Numbered from the stretch's first letter, positions 42,887 through 52,568 are shown. The stretch: 64,000 nucleotides of DNA from Citrobacter arsenatis (GCF_004353845.1 NZ_CP037864.1:1054001-1118000); one strand, 5' to 3'. The notes: a model not told the origin generated them from the sequence alone. A program made the numbers and translations.

Positions 42887-43079
42887 ATAATAATTAAACT
42901 TGGCTCTCATCATTAATGCAGTAAATACGTTTCTTGCGCGACGTGTAAAAATACAGTGCCTGTTTTTTGTACAATTAAACAGTGTGGATCCGTCAAAAAC
43001 ACGCATTGTGGTTCTTTTGGTCTGGTTAGTTTGATCATACTCTGCGCGGGTTTAGTCCTGTTTTGTAAGAGGTACGGAT

Positions 43080-43793
43080 ATGTCGGGCAGCTTTAATCAA
43101 TTCCATCAACCCGTAGGTCAGTCTTTGTCTGACTGGAAAGGCGCACTCTTTCCAGAGGCTCAGCAAATGGCAGGTCGCTATTGCAAGCTTGAACGTATTA
43201 ACGCCGAACGCCATGCAAAAGATCTGTATGAAGCCTACTGCGAAGCAAGTGATTGTCGTGACTGGACCTATCTGGCGGTCGGGCCATTTGAAACGTTTGA
43301 CGCCTTTCTGCTTTATTTAAAAAAGATGGAAGAACAGACGGATCCGATGCATTTTGCCGTGATCGATCTAGCCAGTATGAAACCTGTTGGTACATTTGCA
43401 CTGATGCGTATTGATCCCGCAAATGGTGTGATTGAGGTAGGGCATGTTTCTTACTCCGTACGCATGAAACGCACACGAATTTCAACGGAAGTCATATCAT
43501 TGCTTTTAAAGTACGTTTTTGAGGATCTGGGCTATCGTCGTTTTGAATGGAAATGTGATGCCCTTAATGCACCTTCCCGTAGGGCGGCGGAGCGCTTTGG
43601 CTTCAGTTTTGAAGGAATTTTTCGTCAGGCTATCGTTACCCGTGGGCGAAATCGTGATACCGCATGGTACTCAATCATCGACGGAGAGTACCCAACACTC
43701 CGTCCTGCCTACGATTTGTGGCTTGATGAGCGTAATTTCGATAACCAGGGACGGCAGATAAAGCGCCTTGGAGAGCTGATGGAAAGGGCATAA
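43080..43793 (+). CDS. RimJ/RimL-type GNAT acetyltransferase
   Basis: 237 residues. GNAT features are the EVGHVSYSVRMKRTRISTEVISLLLKYVFEDLGYRRFEWKCDALNAPSRRAAERFGFSFEG segment (about 118-180), typical of RimJ/RimL proteins that acetylate ribosomal proteins or amino sugars. It stands alone with no operon partner. Role unknown. Confidence 0.82.
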   Translation: MSGSFNQFHQPVGQSLSDWKGALFPEAQQMAGRYCKLERINAERHAKDLYEAYCEASDCRDWTYLAVGPFETFDAFLLYLKKMEEQTDPMHFAVIDLASMKPVGTFALMRIDPANGVIEVGHVSYSVRMKRTRISTEVISLLLKYVFEDLGYRRFEWKCDALNAPSRRAAERFGFSFEGIFRQAIVTRGRNRDTAWYSIIDGEYPTLRPAYDLWLDERNFDNQGRQIKRLGELMERA

Positions 43794-43961
43794 ACAAGCA
43801 TTAATAGTGCGTTTATATAAGAAAAAGAACGTGTTAACTGTTTTCTCCCCAACTTCTAATTGATTATGTGTGTGTGGTGAATGGGGGAAGTCAGGGTTAT
43901 TCATAGGATGCTCCCCAATATAGCCTTAGGGGGAGTACCTAATTATCTTAAATGATATTTT

Positions 43962-44789
43962 TCACTGGGAATGCTCAGCTATGTCAATTTCTTGGTCTAG
44001 TGCCTGAATAAGTAATAGTAGGTTTTTATTGTTTTCTTTTTTGACTCGATTGCTGGAAAACTCCATTTTTTGATGGCATTTATCATCTGGTCTATATTGC
44101 TGTAGTAAGGTATTGACAAAAATACCTCGATAAACATCATAACTACTTGTTCCCATACCCAGACGATATAATCCTTTAAGTTTATATAAGCTTACCGTTT
44201 TTATATTAATATCTAATATTTTTGCAATTTTCCGAATTGATAAACTACTTGCTAACATGAGTAGGACTCTTCTTGATTGTTTTCCTACTCCATAGTTTGA
44301 TAGCATTTGATAGATATAGATATTGACATGATATATTAACTCGTCAGCATTAGATGGAAGAAGGGGGGTAGGATGGTTTTTATCAATTTCAGGTTTAACA
44401 GCTTCAGGTATAATAAAGCTTGATAACATCGGCAGGATTTTTTTTGGCGTGTTATTCGTCCATTCAATAAATTCAATATCCATTGGTAAAAAATAGAATG
44501 GAACTACGCGGTCGGCATAGTTAAATTTTTGGCCAAAAAATAGTATTCGTCGCTGCTGTAGATAAGGTGTTAATCTGGATAATAACAGGACACTTTCATG
44601 CGGCAGTATTCCGAGGATTACTGGTGCAGTGGTATATGCCTCCAATAATTCTATGAGTGATTCTGGTGAGAAGCAGGGCTCAATCTGGGTGGCGGGCGAA
44701 ACCTGATTATACAACCCCTCGATCGCATAAGTTTCAGGCCATTGTATTGCATAAACGATGATGCATTCACTATAGCTAAGGTTATTCAT
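43962..44789 (-). CDS. LuxR-type HTH regulator upstream of fimbriae
   Basis: 275 residues from MNNLSYSE. C-terminal HTH (GVGKQSRRVLLMLASSLSIRKIAKILDINIKTVSLYKLKGLYRLGM, about 165-210) matches LuxR/GerE domains. The N-terminal region is not a typical receiver and I do not recognise it. Its start overlaps the 3' end of the CaiF-like gene (ATG inside its last codons, shared GGAGG), indicating coupling. It is the last of three regulators divergent from a fimbrial operon; phase or growth-dependent pilus control is likely by context. Confidence 0.75.
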   Translation of the reverse strand: MNNLSYSECIIVYAIQWPETYAIEGLYNQVSPATQIEPCFSPESLIELLEAYTTAPVILGILPHESVLLLSRLTPYLQQRRILFFGQKFNYADRVVPFYFLPMDIEFIEWTNNTPKKILPMLSSFIIPEAVKPEIDKNHPTPLLPSNADELIYHVNIYIYQMLSNYGVGKQSRRVLLMLASSLSIRKIAKILDINIKTVSLYKLKGLYRLGMGTSSYDVYRGIFVNTLLQQYRPDDKCHQKMEFSSNRVKKENNKNLLLLIQALDQEIDIAEHSQ

Positions 44790-45249
44790 CACCTCCCTCC
44801 GCTTTTGCACTCCGCATCATAACAAGGGTTTGCCACACATCTTTGCTACCTGACATACCATTTCCAACTCGTGAACGATAAGATCCCATAATCGTTCTCC
44901 GGGATTTTGTATCTGGTAGGTACGAACTTTTTGTTTTGTTCTTCATTGATTCAATGATGACGCGTTCTACCCATATTTCATTACATGGGTGGCGCATTCC
45001 CGGTTGTGTCTGCAGTCGTGATCGAAAATGAATATAGTTAGGACGACTTAAAATATATGATAGTTGGAAAGAGGCTCTTCGTTCTGGCATAGAAAAAGCC
45101 TGAGCGATATCGTTGCGATTAACCCATTTTTTTTGTTGCTGGCACCATAGGGAAATAATGATATACAGTGGTTGCTTTGCGTATTGTGAAACACTTTCGG
45201 GTATAATTGCATTGTGATAATTTATTTTTTTTAGTGATTTATTTTTCAT
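44782..45249 (-). CDS. CaiF/GrlA-family transcriptional regulator
   Basis: 155 residues with the CaiF/GrlA signature KQPLYIIISLWCQQQKKWVNRNDIAQAF and a following winged-helix RRASFQLSYILSRPNYI. CaiF activates carnitine genes and GrlA activates LEE virulence genes, and relatives occur in fimbrial regulation. It overlaps the LuxR-type gene by 8 bases. Presumed activator of the divergent fimbrial operon. Confidence 0.78.
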   Translation of the reverse strand: MKNKSLKKINYHNAIIPESVSQYAKQPLYIIISLWCQQQKKWVNRNDIAQAFSMPERRASFQLSYILSRPNYIHFRSRLQTQPGMRHPCNEIWVERVIIESMKNKTKSSYLPDTKSRRTIMGSYRSRVGNGMSGSKDVWQTLVMMRSAKAEGGDE

Positions 45250-45306
45250 GCTATTATCCTATTTAAAACAGCAATGTTGTTGTTAAAGTTTGTTCAGTTC
45301 TTATCT

Positions 45307-45759
45307 TTACGAAGTTTGGGGTAAGGTTAGTGTAATAGGGTTGGATATTAACATTTGTTTTATGTCAACATCCTGGTCCTGTTCTTTGTTTACTGAGAGA
45401 GCTGTAGTTGAGTTATCTATTAAATAGCGAATAATCACGTACAAAACAGGCATGCAGTAGATGTCACCTTTCAGACCTTCTTTTACTATTATTCTGCCAC
45501 TTGTTCTAAAACAACTGAAAAGAAGTTGTCCATTAAGTTGGTTATTAATTAAATCAATAATGAATTTTATTTCAACTTTATTGTTGTCTGGACACAGTAT
45601 TAGTTCCATTAATTTTAATAAGCGATTTATCTTTCTGTCACCAATAATTTCTCTCCACTGATGGAATTTACCAATATTCATATCGCTTAATTGCATTTTT
45701 GATCTATGTAAAACTTCGATCCAAAATGTTTCCAGCTGTTTCTGTTTGATATTATTCAT
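45307..45759 (-). CDS. Unrecognised small protein, possible fimbrial regulator
   Basis: 150 residues from MNNIKQKQLETFW (ATG at 45759). A longer reading frame from a TTG at 45843 would add a hydrophobic stretch without a ribosome site and is not favoured. No family recognised: helical, AT-rich codons, isoleucine- and lysine-rich, no signal peptide. It precedes the CaiF-like gene by 57 bp on the same strand and is the gene nearest the fimbrial promoter region, so a regulatory role is a guess. Confidence 0.5.
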   Translation of the reverse strand: MNNIKQKQLETFWIEVLHRSKMQLSDMNIGKFHQWREIIGDRKINRLLKLMELILCPDNNKVEIKFIIDLINNQLNGQLLFSCFRTSGRIIVKEGLKGDIYCMPVLYVIIRYLIDNSTTALSVNKEQDQDVDIKQMLISNPITLTLPQTS

Positions 45760-45843
45760 CAGCGCACCGTGTGCATTAAAAGTCAAAATAATTATTGTGT
45801 CATGAAAACATCCTATTAATAGTATGGATAATATTAAAAGCAA

Positions 45844-46334
45844 AAAATATCAATCGATAAGATAGGTGACACGCATCAAAATGATAGAAACAGACCTCTG
45901 CGATTTAGCATAAATATTTGAGCAATAGAAATACCCGCGATAAAAGGCCTCAGCATAGGTTTGATTGCTTTATCGCAGGTTTATAGCCTCGAACGATAAA
46001 GGCGGGTTTTGTCAGAAGTATAGATAGATAGCGTTTCAACTAAATCATTCTGGAAGTTATCTATCTCATTGTTTATCGGCGATATTCTTAGTTTTGGTTA
46101 TTGGTTTTTGACGTGATGGTTAGCGTTCCACTCGTTATTATCGATCGTAAAGATCGATTTTATTTGTTGTAAACATTATACAAAAAATGATTAGGATTTT
46201 TAGCAATGCTACGAAGTGACGGTTGGTTGATAGCCCGATTTTTCACACACTGAATAACGCTCCCCGTTAACCGATAAGCAGAACAGTATGTCAGGTTTTA
46301 TCTGTCTAAATTGCCTAAATGAACGGACTGAAAA
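45844..46334. promoter_or_regulatory. Divergent control region between regulators and fimbrial operon
   Basis: AT-rich 491-bp region without a gene. Three inverted repeats: GCGATAAA/TTTATCGC (45933-45978 region), AGATAGATA/TATCTATCT (46022-46030 and 46058-46066, perfect 9 bp) and ATCGATC/GATCGAT (46140-46158) followed by TTTTATTT. No recombinase gene is nearby, so phase inversion is not supported. Confidence 0.5.
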
Positions 46335-46925
46335 ATGAATAAAGTAAACAAGTTAATCTTATCGGCCTGCGTTGCTGGCGGTATGGCGAACGGTGCATGG
46401 GCAGCAGCCCCAACAGGCGCTGATTATGGCCATGGTACCTTACACTTCACTGGTAGCGTGATTAACTCTCCATGCAGTATCGCCCCGGGAGACGAAGATA
46501 TTAATGTTCCACTGGGTCAGGTCGCCAATAAAGTTTTAGAAGCAGGTGCCGGCTATTCTCTCACACAGCCAATCACAATTCATCTGCAAAACTGTGATCT
46601 GACTGCACAATCGGGCGTAACCAGCGGTACAGGAACTGTAGACTATCCTGCATTCTCTAAAGTGTCCGTCCAGTTTGCGGGTTCTGCCGATGCGACAAAT
46701 GCAGATTTGTATGCAAATACCGGTACTGCACAAGGCGTAGGTATTCGTATGATGGATACCATGGCGGGGAATATACCGCTGGCGGCTAATGCAGTCTCAG
46801 CCGATCATGGTCTGACATCTGGCGATAATTTACTTAAATTTGGTGCCCGTCTGGAAAAAAATGGTAATGCAGTTGCAACAGGAACCGTTGCTGCTGATGT
46901 TACTTATGCAATGAACTATAAATAA
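46335..46925 (+). CDS. Fimbrial major subunit (type 1-like pilin)
   Basis: 196 residues: signal peptide (1-24, AWAAAPTG), HGTLHFTGSVINSPCSIAPG with the first of two disulfide cysteines (C47) and HLQNCDLTA with the second, and the penultimate tyrosine-containing C-terminal strand YAMNYK. This is a gamma-type chaperone-usher pilin. It is first of four genes; the gene order pilin-usher-chaperone-adhesin resembles the E. coli ybgDQPO set. Confidence 0.88.
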   Translation: MNKVNKLILSACVAGGMANGAWAAAPTGADYGHGTLHFTGSVINSPCSIAPGDEDINVPLGQVANKVLEAGAGYSLTQPITIHLQNCDLTAQSGVTSGTGTVDYPAFSKVSVQFAGSADATNADLYANTGTAQGVGIRMMDTMAGNIPLAANAVSADHGLTSGDNLLKFGARLEKNGNAVATGTVAADVTYAMNYK

Positions 46926-46985
46926 AATATTACCCGTTACCTCAAAGCCGGGTTCGTTATCTATTAGTTGAAATCAGATAATTAT

Positions 46986-49460
46986 ATGAGTATTAGACCT
47001 GCATATCTCGCATTGCTTCTGGCAATCTATTTTCCTGTGGTGAATGCACGGAGTGTTGAGTTTAATACTCATCTTTTAGATACTGATAATAAAAAGAATG
47101 TAGATTTGTCGGCCTATTCTAAAGAGGGTTATGTTGCCCCTGGCGAATATATTCTTGATGTTATTCTTAATGGCCAGACGATTAAAGATCAACAGGTTGT
47201 TAATTTTTATTTAAATCAGGATAAGAGTAACAGCTTTGCCTGCCTTACGCCGTCATTGATTGAGCTGATGGCGCTCAAAAATGAAGTCAAAGATAACCTG
47301 TCATTTTACCCGGGAACGCAGTGTGTCAATCTTACTGCCCCTGACAGCAGTGTCGTATATTCTCCTGACAGCCAGACTTTATCTGTAACGGTGCCACAGG
47401 CCGACCTGTTGTACCAGGATGATGAATGGTCTCCACCTGCTCAGTGGGATAACGGAGTCAACGGTTTTATTTTTGACTATAACCTGCTTGGCAGCCGCTA
47501 TATGCCGCACCAGGGGGATACCAGCAGTAATTACAGTTTATACGGTACGTCAGGACTGAATCTTGGCGCATGGCGTTTACGTTCTGATTACCAGTACAAC
47601 ACGACCAGGGGAAGTGGCGAAAACGAGTCATCACTGACTTTCCCGCAAACGTACCTCTTTCGTCCCGTTCCTTCACTCCAGGCCAGACTGGTGATGGGGC
47701 AAACGTATCTCAACTCTGATATTTTTGACACGTTCCGTTTTAGCGGAGTATCACTTACCAGTGACGAGCGTATGTTGCCCCCGTCGTTACGGGGTTATGC
47801 ACCACAGATAACCGGGATCGCACAAACCCATGCCCAGGTCACCGTATCCCAGAATGGACGTATTCTCTGGCAGTCTCAGGTACCTGCGGGTCCCTTTGTG
47901 GTGCCGGGATTAAGCGAAACGGTCCGTGGAAACCTTAATGTGACCGTCCGGGAAGACAACGGTCAGGTACATACCTGGCAGGTGAATACCGCCAGCGTCC
48001 CGTTTCTTACCCGCAAAGGAAACGTGCAGTTTAAAACCTCAGCAGGGAAACCTCTGGTCTACGCTGGCAGCAGCCACACCGTTGAGCCGCTGTTCTCAAC
48101 CGGCGAGATGACATGGGGAGCATTTAACAATACCTCCCTTTATGGCGGCTTTATTGCCAGTGACGGCGATTACCGTGCGCTGGCTCTGGGTGTTGGCGAA
48201 AACATGGGGATACTTGGGGCCGCGTCATTTGATGTCACACAGTCGGTGGCACAGATACAAAACCAGCCTCAGCAGACCGGTTACAGCTACCGTTTTAATT
48301 ACGCTAAAACCTTCGATAAAACGGGCAGTACTATCGCATTTGCCGGGTACCGTTTTTCTGAAAAAAGCTTTATGTCGATGAGCCAGTATATAGATCGTTC
48401 GAATGGCTACGGTTCGTCACTGGCAGAAAAACAGAGCTATGTGCTTACGTTTAATCAGTCCATCAGCTCACTCGGGCTGAACGTTCTGTTCTCCGTGAGT
48501 CATCAGAATTACTGGAACAGTAATGCCAGTGAGAACTATACCGCATCACTGAATAAGATCTTTAACCTCGGTCCTTTCCAGGGGGCAACTGCCTCACTGT
48601 CTTTGGGGCGTAATCGCACCTTACTTAATGAACAGGATAATCAAATTTATCTTTCATTAACCCTACCCTGGGATACCCGACGGCAGGTTAGTTACAGCAT
48701 GCAACACGACAGCAACGGGCGTATGAATCAGACCGCAACCCTCTATAACCGCCCGTCGGATAAAACCTCCTGGAGCCTGGGAGTCGGTCAACAGCGTAAT
48801 GAAGGGCAGCAGGAAGGTACGTTGCTGAACGGCAATATTCAGACAATGACGCCATACGGTCAGGGCAATGCGAACCTCAGTATGCTGAGCCAGCAGTACA
48901 AGAGCTTAGGTCTCAACTGGTATGGTTCCTTCACGGCCACGCGTTATGGCGCCGCGCTCCATCAGAATATGGCGGAAAACGATCCCCGGCTGATGATTGA
49001 TACCGGAGATGTCGCGGGGGTACCTGTTGATAATGATAACGGTGTTACCAACCGCTTTGGTATTGCGGTTGTTCCGGCTGGCTCAAGCTATGAACGCTCA
49101 GACATTGCCGTTGATATTACCGCCCTGCCTGCAGATGTCAGCGTGTCGGGTAATGTCATCAGTAAAGTGCTGACCGAAGGGGCTATCGGATACAAGAAAA
49201 TTGTGGCCACGAAAGGCGGTCAGTTGATAGGGACTATCCGCCTGGCCAATGGTTCGTTCCCGCCTCTCGGTACGCAGGTGAAAAGCCACAAAGGTAAGGT
49301 TCTGGGTATTATCGGCGATCAGGGTTTTACCTACCTTTCCGGGATCAGCCATGACGATCGCAATGATGTCAGCCTTGCCTGGTCACAGGGGCAATGCAGA
49401 TTACAGCTTCCTGAAAATTCAGATCTGACGTCGGGTGTACTGTTGTTACCCTGCCATTAA
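46986..49460 (+). CDS. Fimbrial outer membrane usher (FimD/PapC family)
   Basis: 824 residues from ATG 46986 (signal peptide YFPVVNA); a TTG six codons upstream is not favoured. FimD-type features: N-terminal VEFNTHLLDTDNKKNVDLSAYS, VPGLSETVRGNLNVTVRED, GYRFSEKSFMSMSQY of the barrel, and a C-terminal plug and CTD with terminal cysteine residues (QCRLQLP...LLPCH). It secretes the pilin and adhesin of this operon. It is only distantly like the EcpC usher. Confidence 0.92.
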   Translation: MSIRPAYLALLLAIYFPVVNARSVEFNTHLLDTDNKKNVDLSAYSKEGYVAPGEYILDVILNGQTIKDQQVVNFYLNQDKSNSFACLTPSLIELMALKNEVKDNLSFYPGTQCVNLTAPDSSVVYSPDSQTLSVTVPQADLLYQDDEWSPPAQWDNGVNGFIFDYNLLGSRYMPHQGDTSSNYSLYGTSGLNLGAWRLRSDYQYNTTRGSGENESSLTFPQTYLFRPVPSLQARLVMGQTYLNSDIFDTFRFSGVSLTSDERMLPPSLRGYAPQITGIAQTHAQVTVSQNGRILWQSQVPAGPFVVPGLSETVRGNLNVTVREDNGQVHTWQVNTASVPFLTRKGNVQFKTSAGKPLVYAGSSHTVEPLFSTGEMTWGAFNNTSLYGGFIASDGDYRALALGVGENMGILGAASFDVTQSVAQIQNQPQQTGYSYRFNYAKTFDKTGSTIAFAGYRFSEKSFMSMSQYIDRSNGYGSSLAEKQSYVLTFNQSISSLGLNVLFSVSHQNYWNSNASENYTASLNKIFNLGPFQGATASLSLGRNRTLLNEQDNQIYLSLTLPWDTRRQVSYSMQHDSNGRMNQTATLYNRPSDKTSWSLGVGQQRNEGQQEGTLLNGNIQTMTPYGQGNANLSMLSQQYKSLGLNWYGSFTATRYGAALHQNMAENDPRLMIDTGDVAGVPVDNDNGVTNRFGIAVVPAGSSYERSDIAVDITALPADVSVSGNVISKVLTEGAIGYKKIVATKGGQLIGTIRLANGSFPPLGTQVKSHKGKVLGIIGDQGFTYLSGISHDDRNDVSLAWSQGQCRLQLPENSDLTSGVLLLPCH

Positions 49461-49472
49461 TGGAGATGAGAA

Positions 49473-50204
49473 GTGATATCTAAACGCGTTTATAAACTGT
49501 TTGCGTCGCTTGCTGTTGGCTTTTCACTGGTCAGTGCCGGTACTGCTAATGCGGCTGTCAATATTGACCGGACCCGAATCGTTATGGGAGGGGCTGACAA
49601 ATCACTGGCAATCACGTTGACCAATCAGAGTAAAACCCAGCCTTATCTGGCACAGTCATGGATCGATGATGCCAGCGGCAAACGCTCAGAATCATATTTA
49701 CTGGCGTTACCGCCTTTACAGCGAATTGATGCTGGCAAAAAAACGCAGGTCAGAATTATGGCCTTACCGGCTACGGCTTCTCTGGCTAAAGACCGGGAAA
49801 CACTTTTCTACTTTAACGTCAGAGAAATTCCGCCGAAAAGCGACAAGGAAAATGTGCTGCAAATTGCCCTGCAGAGCCGGCTGAAGTTGTTTTATCGTCC
49901 TGATGGCATCAAGAAAAAGGCCAGTGACCGTGTTGAGGAAAAAGTTACGGTAACGCGTCAGAATGGTAAGCTGGTGCTTAATAATCCGACGCCCTACTAT
50001 ATTACGCTGGGGTATCTGGGTGCTGATAATAAAGGGAGTTTTCCCGGGTTTGACAGTATTATGATAGCCCCTCTCGCCTCGCAGGATTTTAACGCTAAAT
50101 TTAATGGTGACACCCTGAGTGTAGGATATATCGATGACTTTGGTGGTCTTCATATTAACCAATATCATTGTGCCGGTACACTGTGCAGTCTGAAAAGAAA
50201 ATAA
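49473..50204 (+). CDS. Periplasmic fimbrial chaperone (PapD family)
   Basis: 243 residues starting at GTG 49473 behind GGAGATGAG. Signal peptide (1-27, TANA before AVNID), then the PapD-like pattern VNIDRTRIVMGGADKSLAITLTNQSK, YFNVREIPPKS and LQIALQSRLKLFYRPDGI, including the conserved arginine near the start and lysine in the LKLFYRP strand. Gap of 12 bp after the usher. Confidence 0.92.
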   Translation: MISKRVYKLFASLAVGFSLVSAGTANAAVNIDRTRIVMGGADKSLAITLTNQSKTQPYLAQSWIDDASGKRSESYLLALPPLQRIDAGKKTQVRIMALPATASLAKDRETLFYFNVREIPPKSDKENVLQIALQSRLKLFYRPDGIKKKASDRVEEKVTVTRQNGKLVLNNPTPYYITLGYLGADNKGSFPGFDSIMIAPLASQDFNAKFNGDTLSVGYIDDFGGLHINQYHCAGTLCSLKRK

Positions 50205-50265
50205 TCAGTCCTTAACGGCATAATATATATTCTCCATGCTGATGGAGAAGCTTCGGGGGTATCAC

Positions 50266-51237
50266 ATGTTAAGAGTCATAATGTTGTTATTAATTTTTGG
50301 TGGTGGCTATCTCACGATGTTTCCGGCCAGAGCAGCATTTTCTCCATCTACCGGTACAAGCTGTGGCTTCGAGGGAGGAAGCCAGTTGAATATTTCTATC
50401 CCGAAGCTGGCAATTCCTGCAGATACGCCGAACGGAACCGTTCTGTACTCCTCACCTAAAATAACTAAAAGAATACATTGTGAGGGAAGTGTACGGACCC
50501 GAATCGTGGTTGCAACAACGGCAGACTATAATGCATTTTTAAGCCAAAGAAATGGTGTGAAACTGACCGTTTATATTGATGGGGTTGCATACGACACTCC
50601 AGGGACTCGGGACCTTGGGTACACAACTTTCGGCCCTGATGCAACTTTCGATAAAGATGTGTCTGTATGGTTTGAGGTCAAATCTGATAGTAGTATGGGG
50701 CAAATTCCAGTTGAAGGAACACTGTTATCTGGCGGGTTTGAGAGTTTGTATGTAATGCCTTACTTTGATTATACCGCCCGAAGGGGGGTTATTAGTCTGT
50801 ATACCCCGAATATAACCTATATTCCCTGTACAATGGAAGTGTCGGTTATCCCGGATACGATTGACTTTGGTGCGGTTAAAACGAGTGATATGGAAAAAGG
50901 GATGAGGTTACAAAGGAAATTCACCACGTTAATTAAAAAGAGTAAAGGGTGTACCATTGCTGTCAGCGCACCATTTGGTATTAATCTGTACTTTGACCCA
51001 GCCACTCCGGTAATTAATGCAGATGGTTCTCTCAACCTGAATAACGGGTTAGGATTATCGATTTCAGATACTTCCGGGAAATATATTCCTTATAACAGCG
51101 CCTGGAAGATTGATGATGTAAAAGTGGATTCAATCCTGAAAAATTATTTCACCGCGAACTTACAAAAGGTATCGGGTCAGGACGTTAAAACTGGGCCTTT
51201 CAGCGCTGACGTGGTGGTAAGGCTTAATTATTACTGA
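50266..51237 (+). CDS. Fimbrial tip adhesin
   Basis: 323 residues from ATG 50266 (signal peptide MLRVIMLLLIFGGG...ARA; GGGGGT ribosome site). Two-domain layout: an N-terminal receptor-binding domain (cysteines in TSCGFEGGS and RIHCEG) and a C-terminal pilin domain (YIPCTMEVSV, KGCTIAV, ending SADVVVRLNYY) with the pilin donor-strand pattern. It is last in the operon, typical for adhesins of this gene order. Ligand unknown. Confidence 0.82.
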   Translation: MLRVIMLLLIFGGGYLTMFPARAAFSPSTGTSCGFEGGSQLNISIPKLAIPADTPNGTVLYSSPKITKRIHCEGSVRTRIVVATTADYNAFLSQRNGVKLTVYIDGVAYDTPGTRDLGYTTFGPDATFDKDVSVWFEVKSDSSMGQIPVEGTLLSGGFESLYVMPYFDYTARRGVISLYTPNITYIPCTMEVSVIPDTIDFGAVKTSDMEKGMRLQRKFTTLIKKSKGCTIAVSAPFGINLYFDPATPVINADGSLNLNNGLGLSISDTSGKYIPYNSAWKIDDVKVDSILKNYFTANLQKVSGQDVKTGPFSADVVVRLNYY

Positions 51238-51280
51238 AATTCCAGGCCGCTCTTTCGTCATACGGAATGACGACAACAAT

Positions 51281-51311
51281 AACCGGAGGCAGTATGGCAC
51301 TCCCTCCGGTT
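51281..51311. terminator. Terminator between fimbrial operon and appX
   Basis: AACCGGAGG (51281-51289) and CCTCCGGTT (51303-51311) form a strong stem between convergent transcripts; a second smaller stem TCGTCAT/ATGACGA (51256-51273) lies on the fimbrial side. Both transcripts could end here. Confidence 0.7.
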
Positions 51312-51317
51312 TCAGAA

Positions 51318-51407
51318 TTATTTCTGTCGCGACTCAAGCCAGACCAGCGCCAGCGTAGAGAGTGCGCACATCAACAGAATGCCGACAAACCAAAACAGAT
51401 ACCACAT
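51318..51407 (-). CDS. appX: Small membrane subunit AppX (CbdX)
   Basis: 29 residues: MWYLFWFVGILLMCALSTLA then LVWLESRQK. It matches E. coli AppX/CbdX (MWYLLWFVGILLMCSLSTLVLVWLD) over almost its entire length. It is a single-helix accessory subunit of cytochrome bd-II. Starts 13 bp after appB. Too short for ordinary gene calls. Confidence 0.92.
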   Translation of the reverse strand: MWYLFWFVGILLMCALSTLALVWLESRQK

Positions 51408-51420
51408 CGTACATTCCTCC

Positions 51421-52557
51421 CTAGTAAAGTTCGTGGTCGTGGCGGCGGATCGTTTCTACGTTGATTCGCCCCAGCATCTTGTAATAACTCCACACGGTAT
51501 AAAGCAGAACTATCGGTAGAAAAATCAGCACAATAACCAGCATGATGCTGAGCGTCATCTGGCTGGAGGTACTGTCCCACACCGTCAGGCTGGAGAGCGG
51601 ATATACGCTTGAAGGCATCACAAATGGAAACAGGGTAATTCCGGCGGTGAAGATCACGCAGGCCTGGGTCAGTGAAGCGCACAAAAATCCCCATACGTTC
51701 CGGCGTTGCCCGCAGGCATAAATCGCGAGCATCGGGAAAATTATGCCAAGCAGCGGAATAATTAACAGCACTGGTGACTGATAAAAGTGCGCCATCCACG
51801 CGCCCGGTGAGGTCGTCACCGCTTTTAATAGCGGGTTGGAAGGACCATTAGGATCCTGGAGAAGCAACACATAGCCGTCGATCCCCGTCCACAGCCAGTA
51901 GCCTGCTAACAGGAAGCAGAGCACCACCAACATCGCACTGCGACGGGTAGCCGAGCGCGCACGCAAGTGAAGTATGCCGTCGGTCTTCAACTGGAGCCAC
52001 ACGCCCCCTTGTAGAATAACCAGCATCAGGCTTAATGCGCCGCACAGCAGGGCAAAAGGAGAGAGTAACTGCCAGAAAGTGCCCAGGTATTGCACATGTA
52101 ACTGTGGCGTGAACACAAAAGGCACCCCTAAAAACAGGTTGCCGAACGCGACGCCGAAGATAAGCGGGGGGACCAGGCTGCCAATCACCAACCCGGTGTC
52201 CCACATAGCACGCCAGCGTGCATTGGCTATTTTACCGCGATAATCAAAGGCCAACGGGCGAAAGAAAAGGGCGCATAGCACCAGGATCATCGCCACATAA
52301 AACCCCGAAAATGCGGCGGCATAGACCCGTGGCCAGGCCGCGAATAATGCACCGCCCGCCAGAATGAGCCACACCTGATTACCTTCCCAGTGCGCTCCAA
52401 CGCTATTGATTAACACCCGACGTTCATCATCGTTGCGCGCGATTAACGGCAACAGGCAACCGACCCCCATATCAAATCCGTCAGTGACCATAAAGGCCAC
52501 CAGAATGATGCCAATCAGCAGCCACCATATGAGCCGCAACGTTTCATAATCCAACAT
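51421..52557 (-). CDS. appB: Cytochrome bd-II oxidase subunit II
   Basis: 378 residues, equal to E. coli AppB (CbdB). Begins MLDYETLRLIWWLLIG at 52557; a longer frame to 52929 lies inside appC. It is an eight-helix membrane subunit of the quinol oxidase, here in the hydrogenase operon, with AppC. Quinol from hydrogenase 1 can be oxidised by this complex. Confidence 0.96.
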   Translation of the reverse strand: MLDYETLRLIWWLLIGIILVAFMVTDGFDMGVGCLLPLIARNDDERRVLINSVGAHWEGNQVWLILAGGALFAAWPRVYAAAFSGFYVAMILVLCALFFRPLAFDYRGKIANARWRAMWDTGLVIGSLVPPLIFGVAFGNLFLGVPFVFTPQLHVQYLGTFWQLLSPFALLCGALSLMLVILQGGVWLQLKTDGILHLRARSATRRSAMLVVLCFLLAGYWLWTGIDGYVLLLQDPNGPSNPLLKAVTTSPGAWMAHFYQSPVLLIIPLLGIIFPMLAIYACGQRRNVWGFLCASLTQACVIFTAGITLFPFVMPSSVYPLSSLTVWDSTSSQMTLSIMLVIVLIFLPIVLLYTVWSYYKMLGRINVETIRRHDHELY

Positions 52558-52568
52558 GATTGTCTCCT

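Noticed and set aside
45844..46334. fimS-like invertible promoter
   Set aside because: Inverted repeats exist, but no fimB/fimE-type recombinase is nearby and the repeats are too close together for a typical switch.
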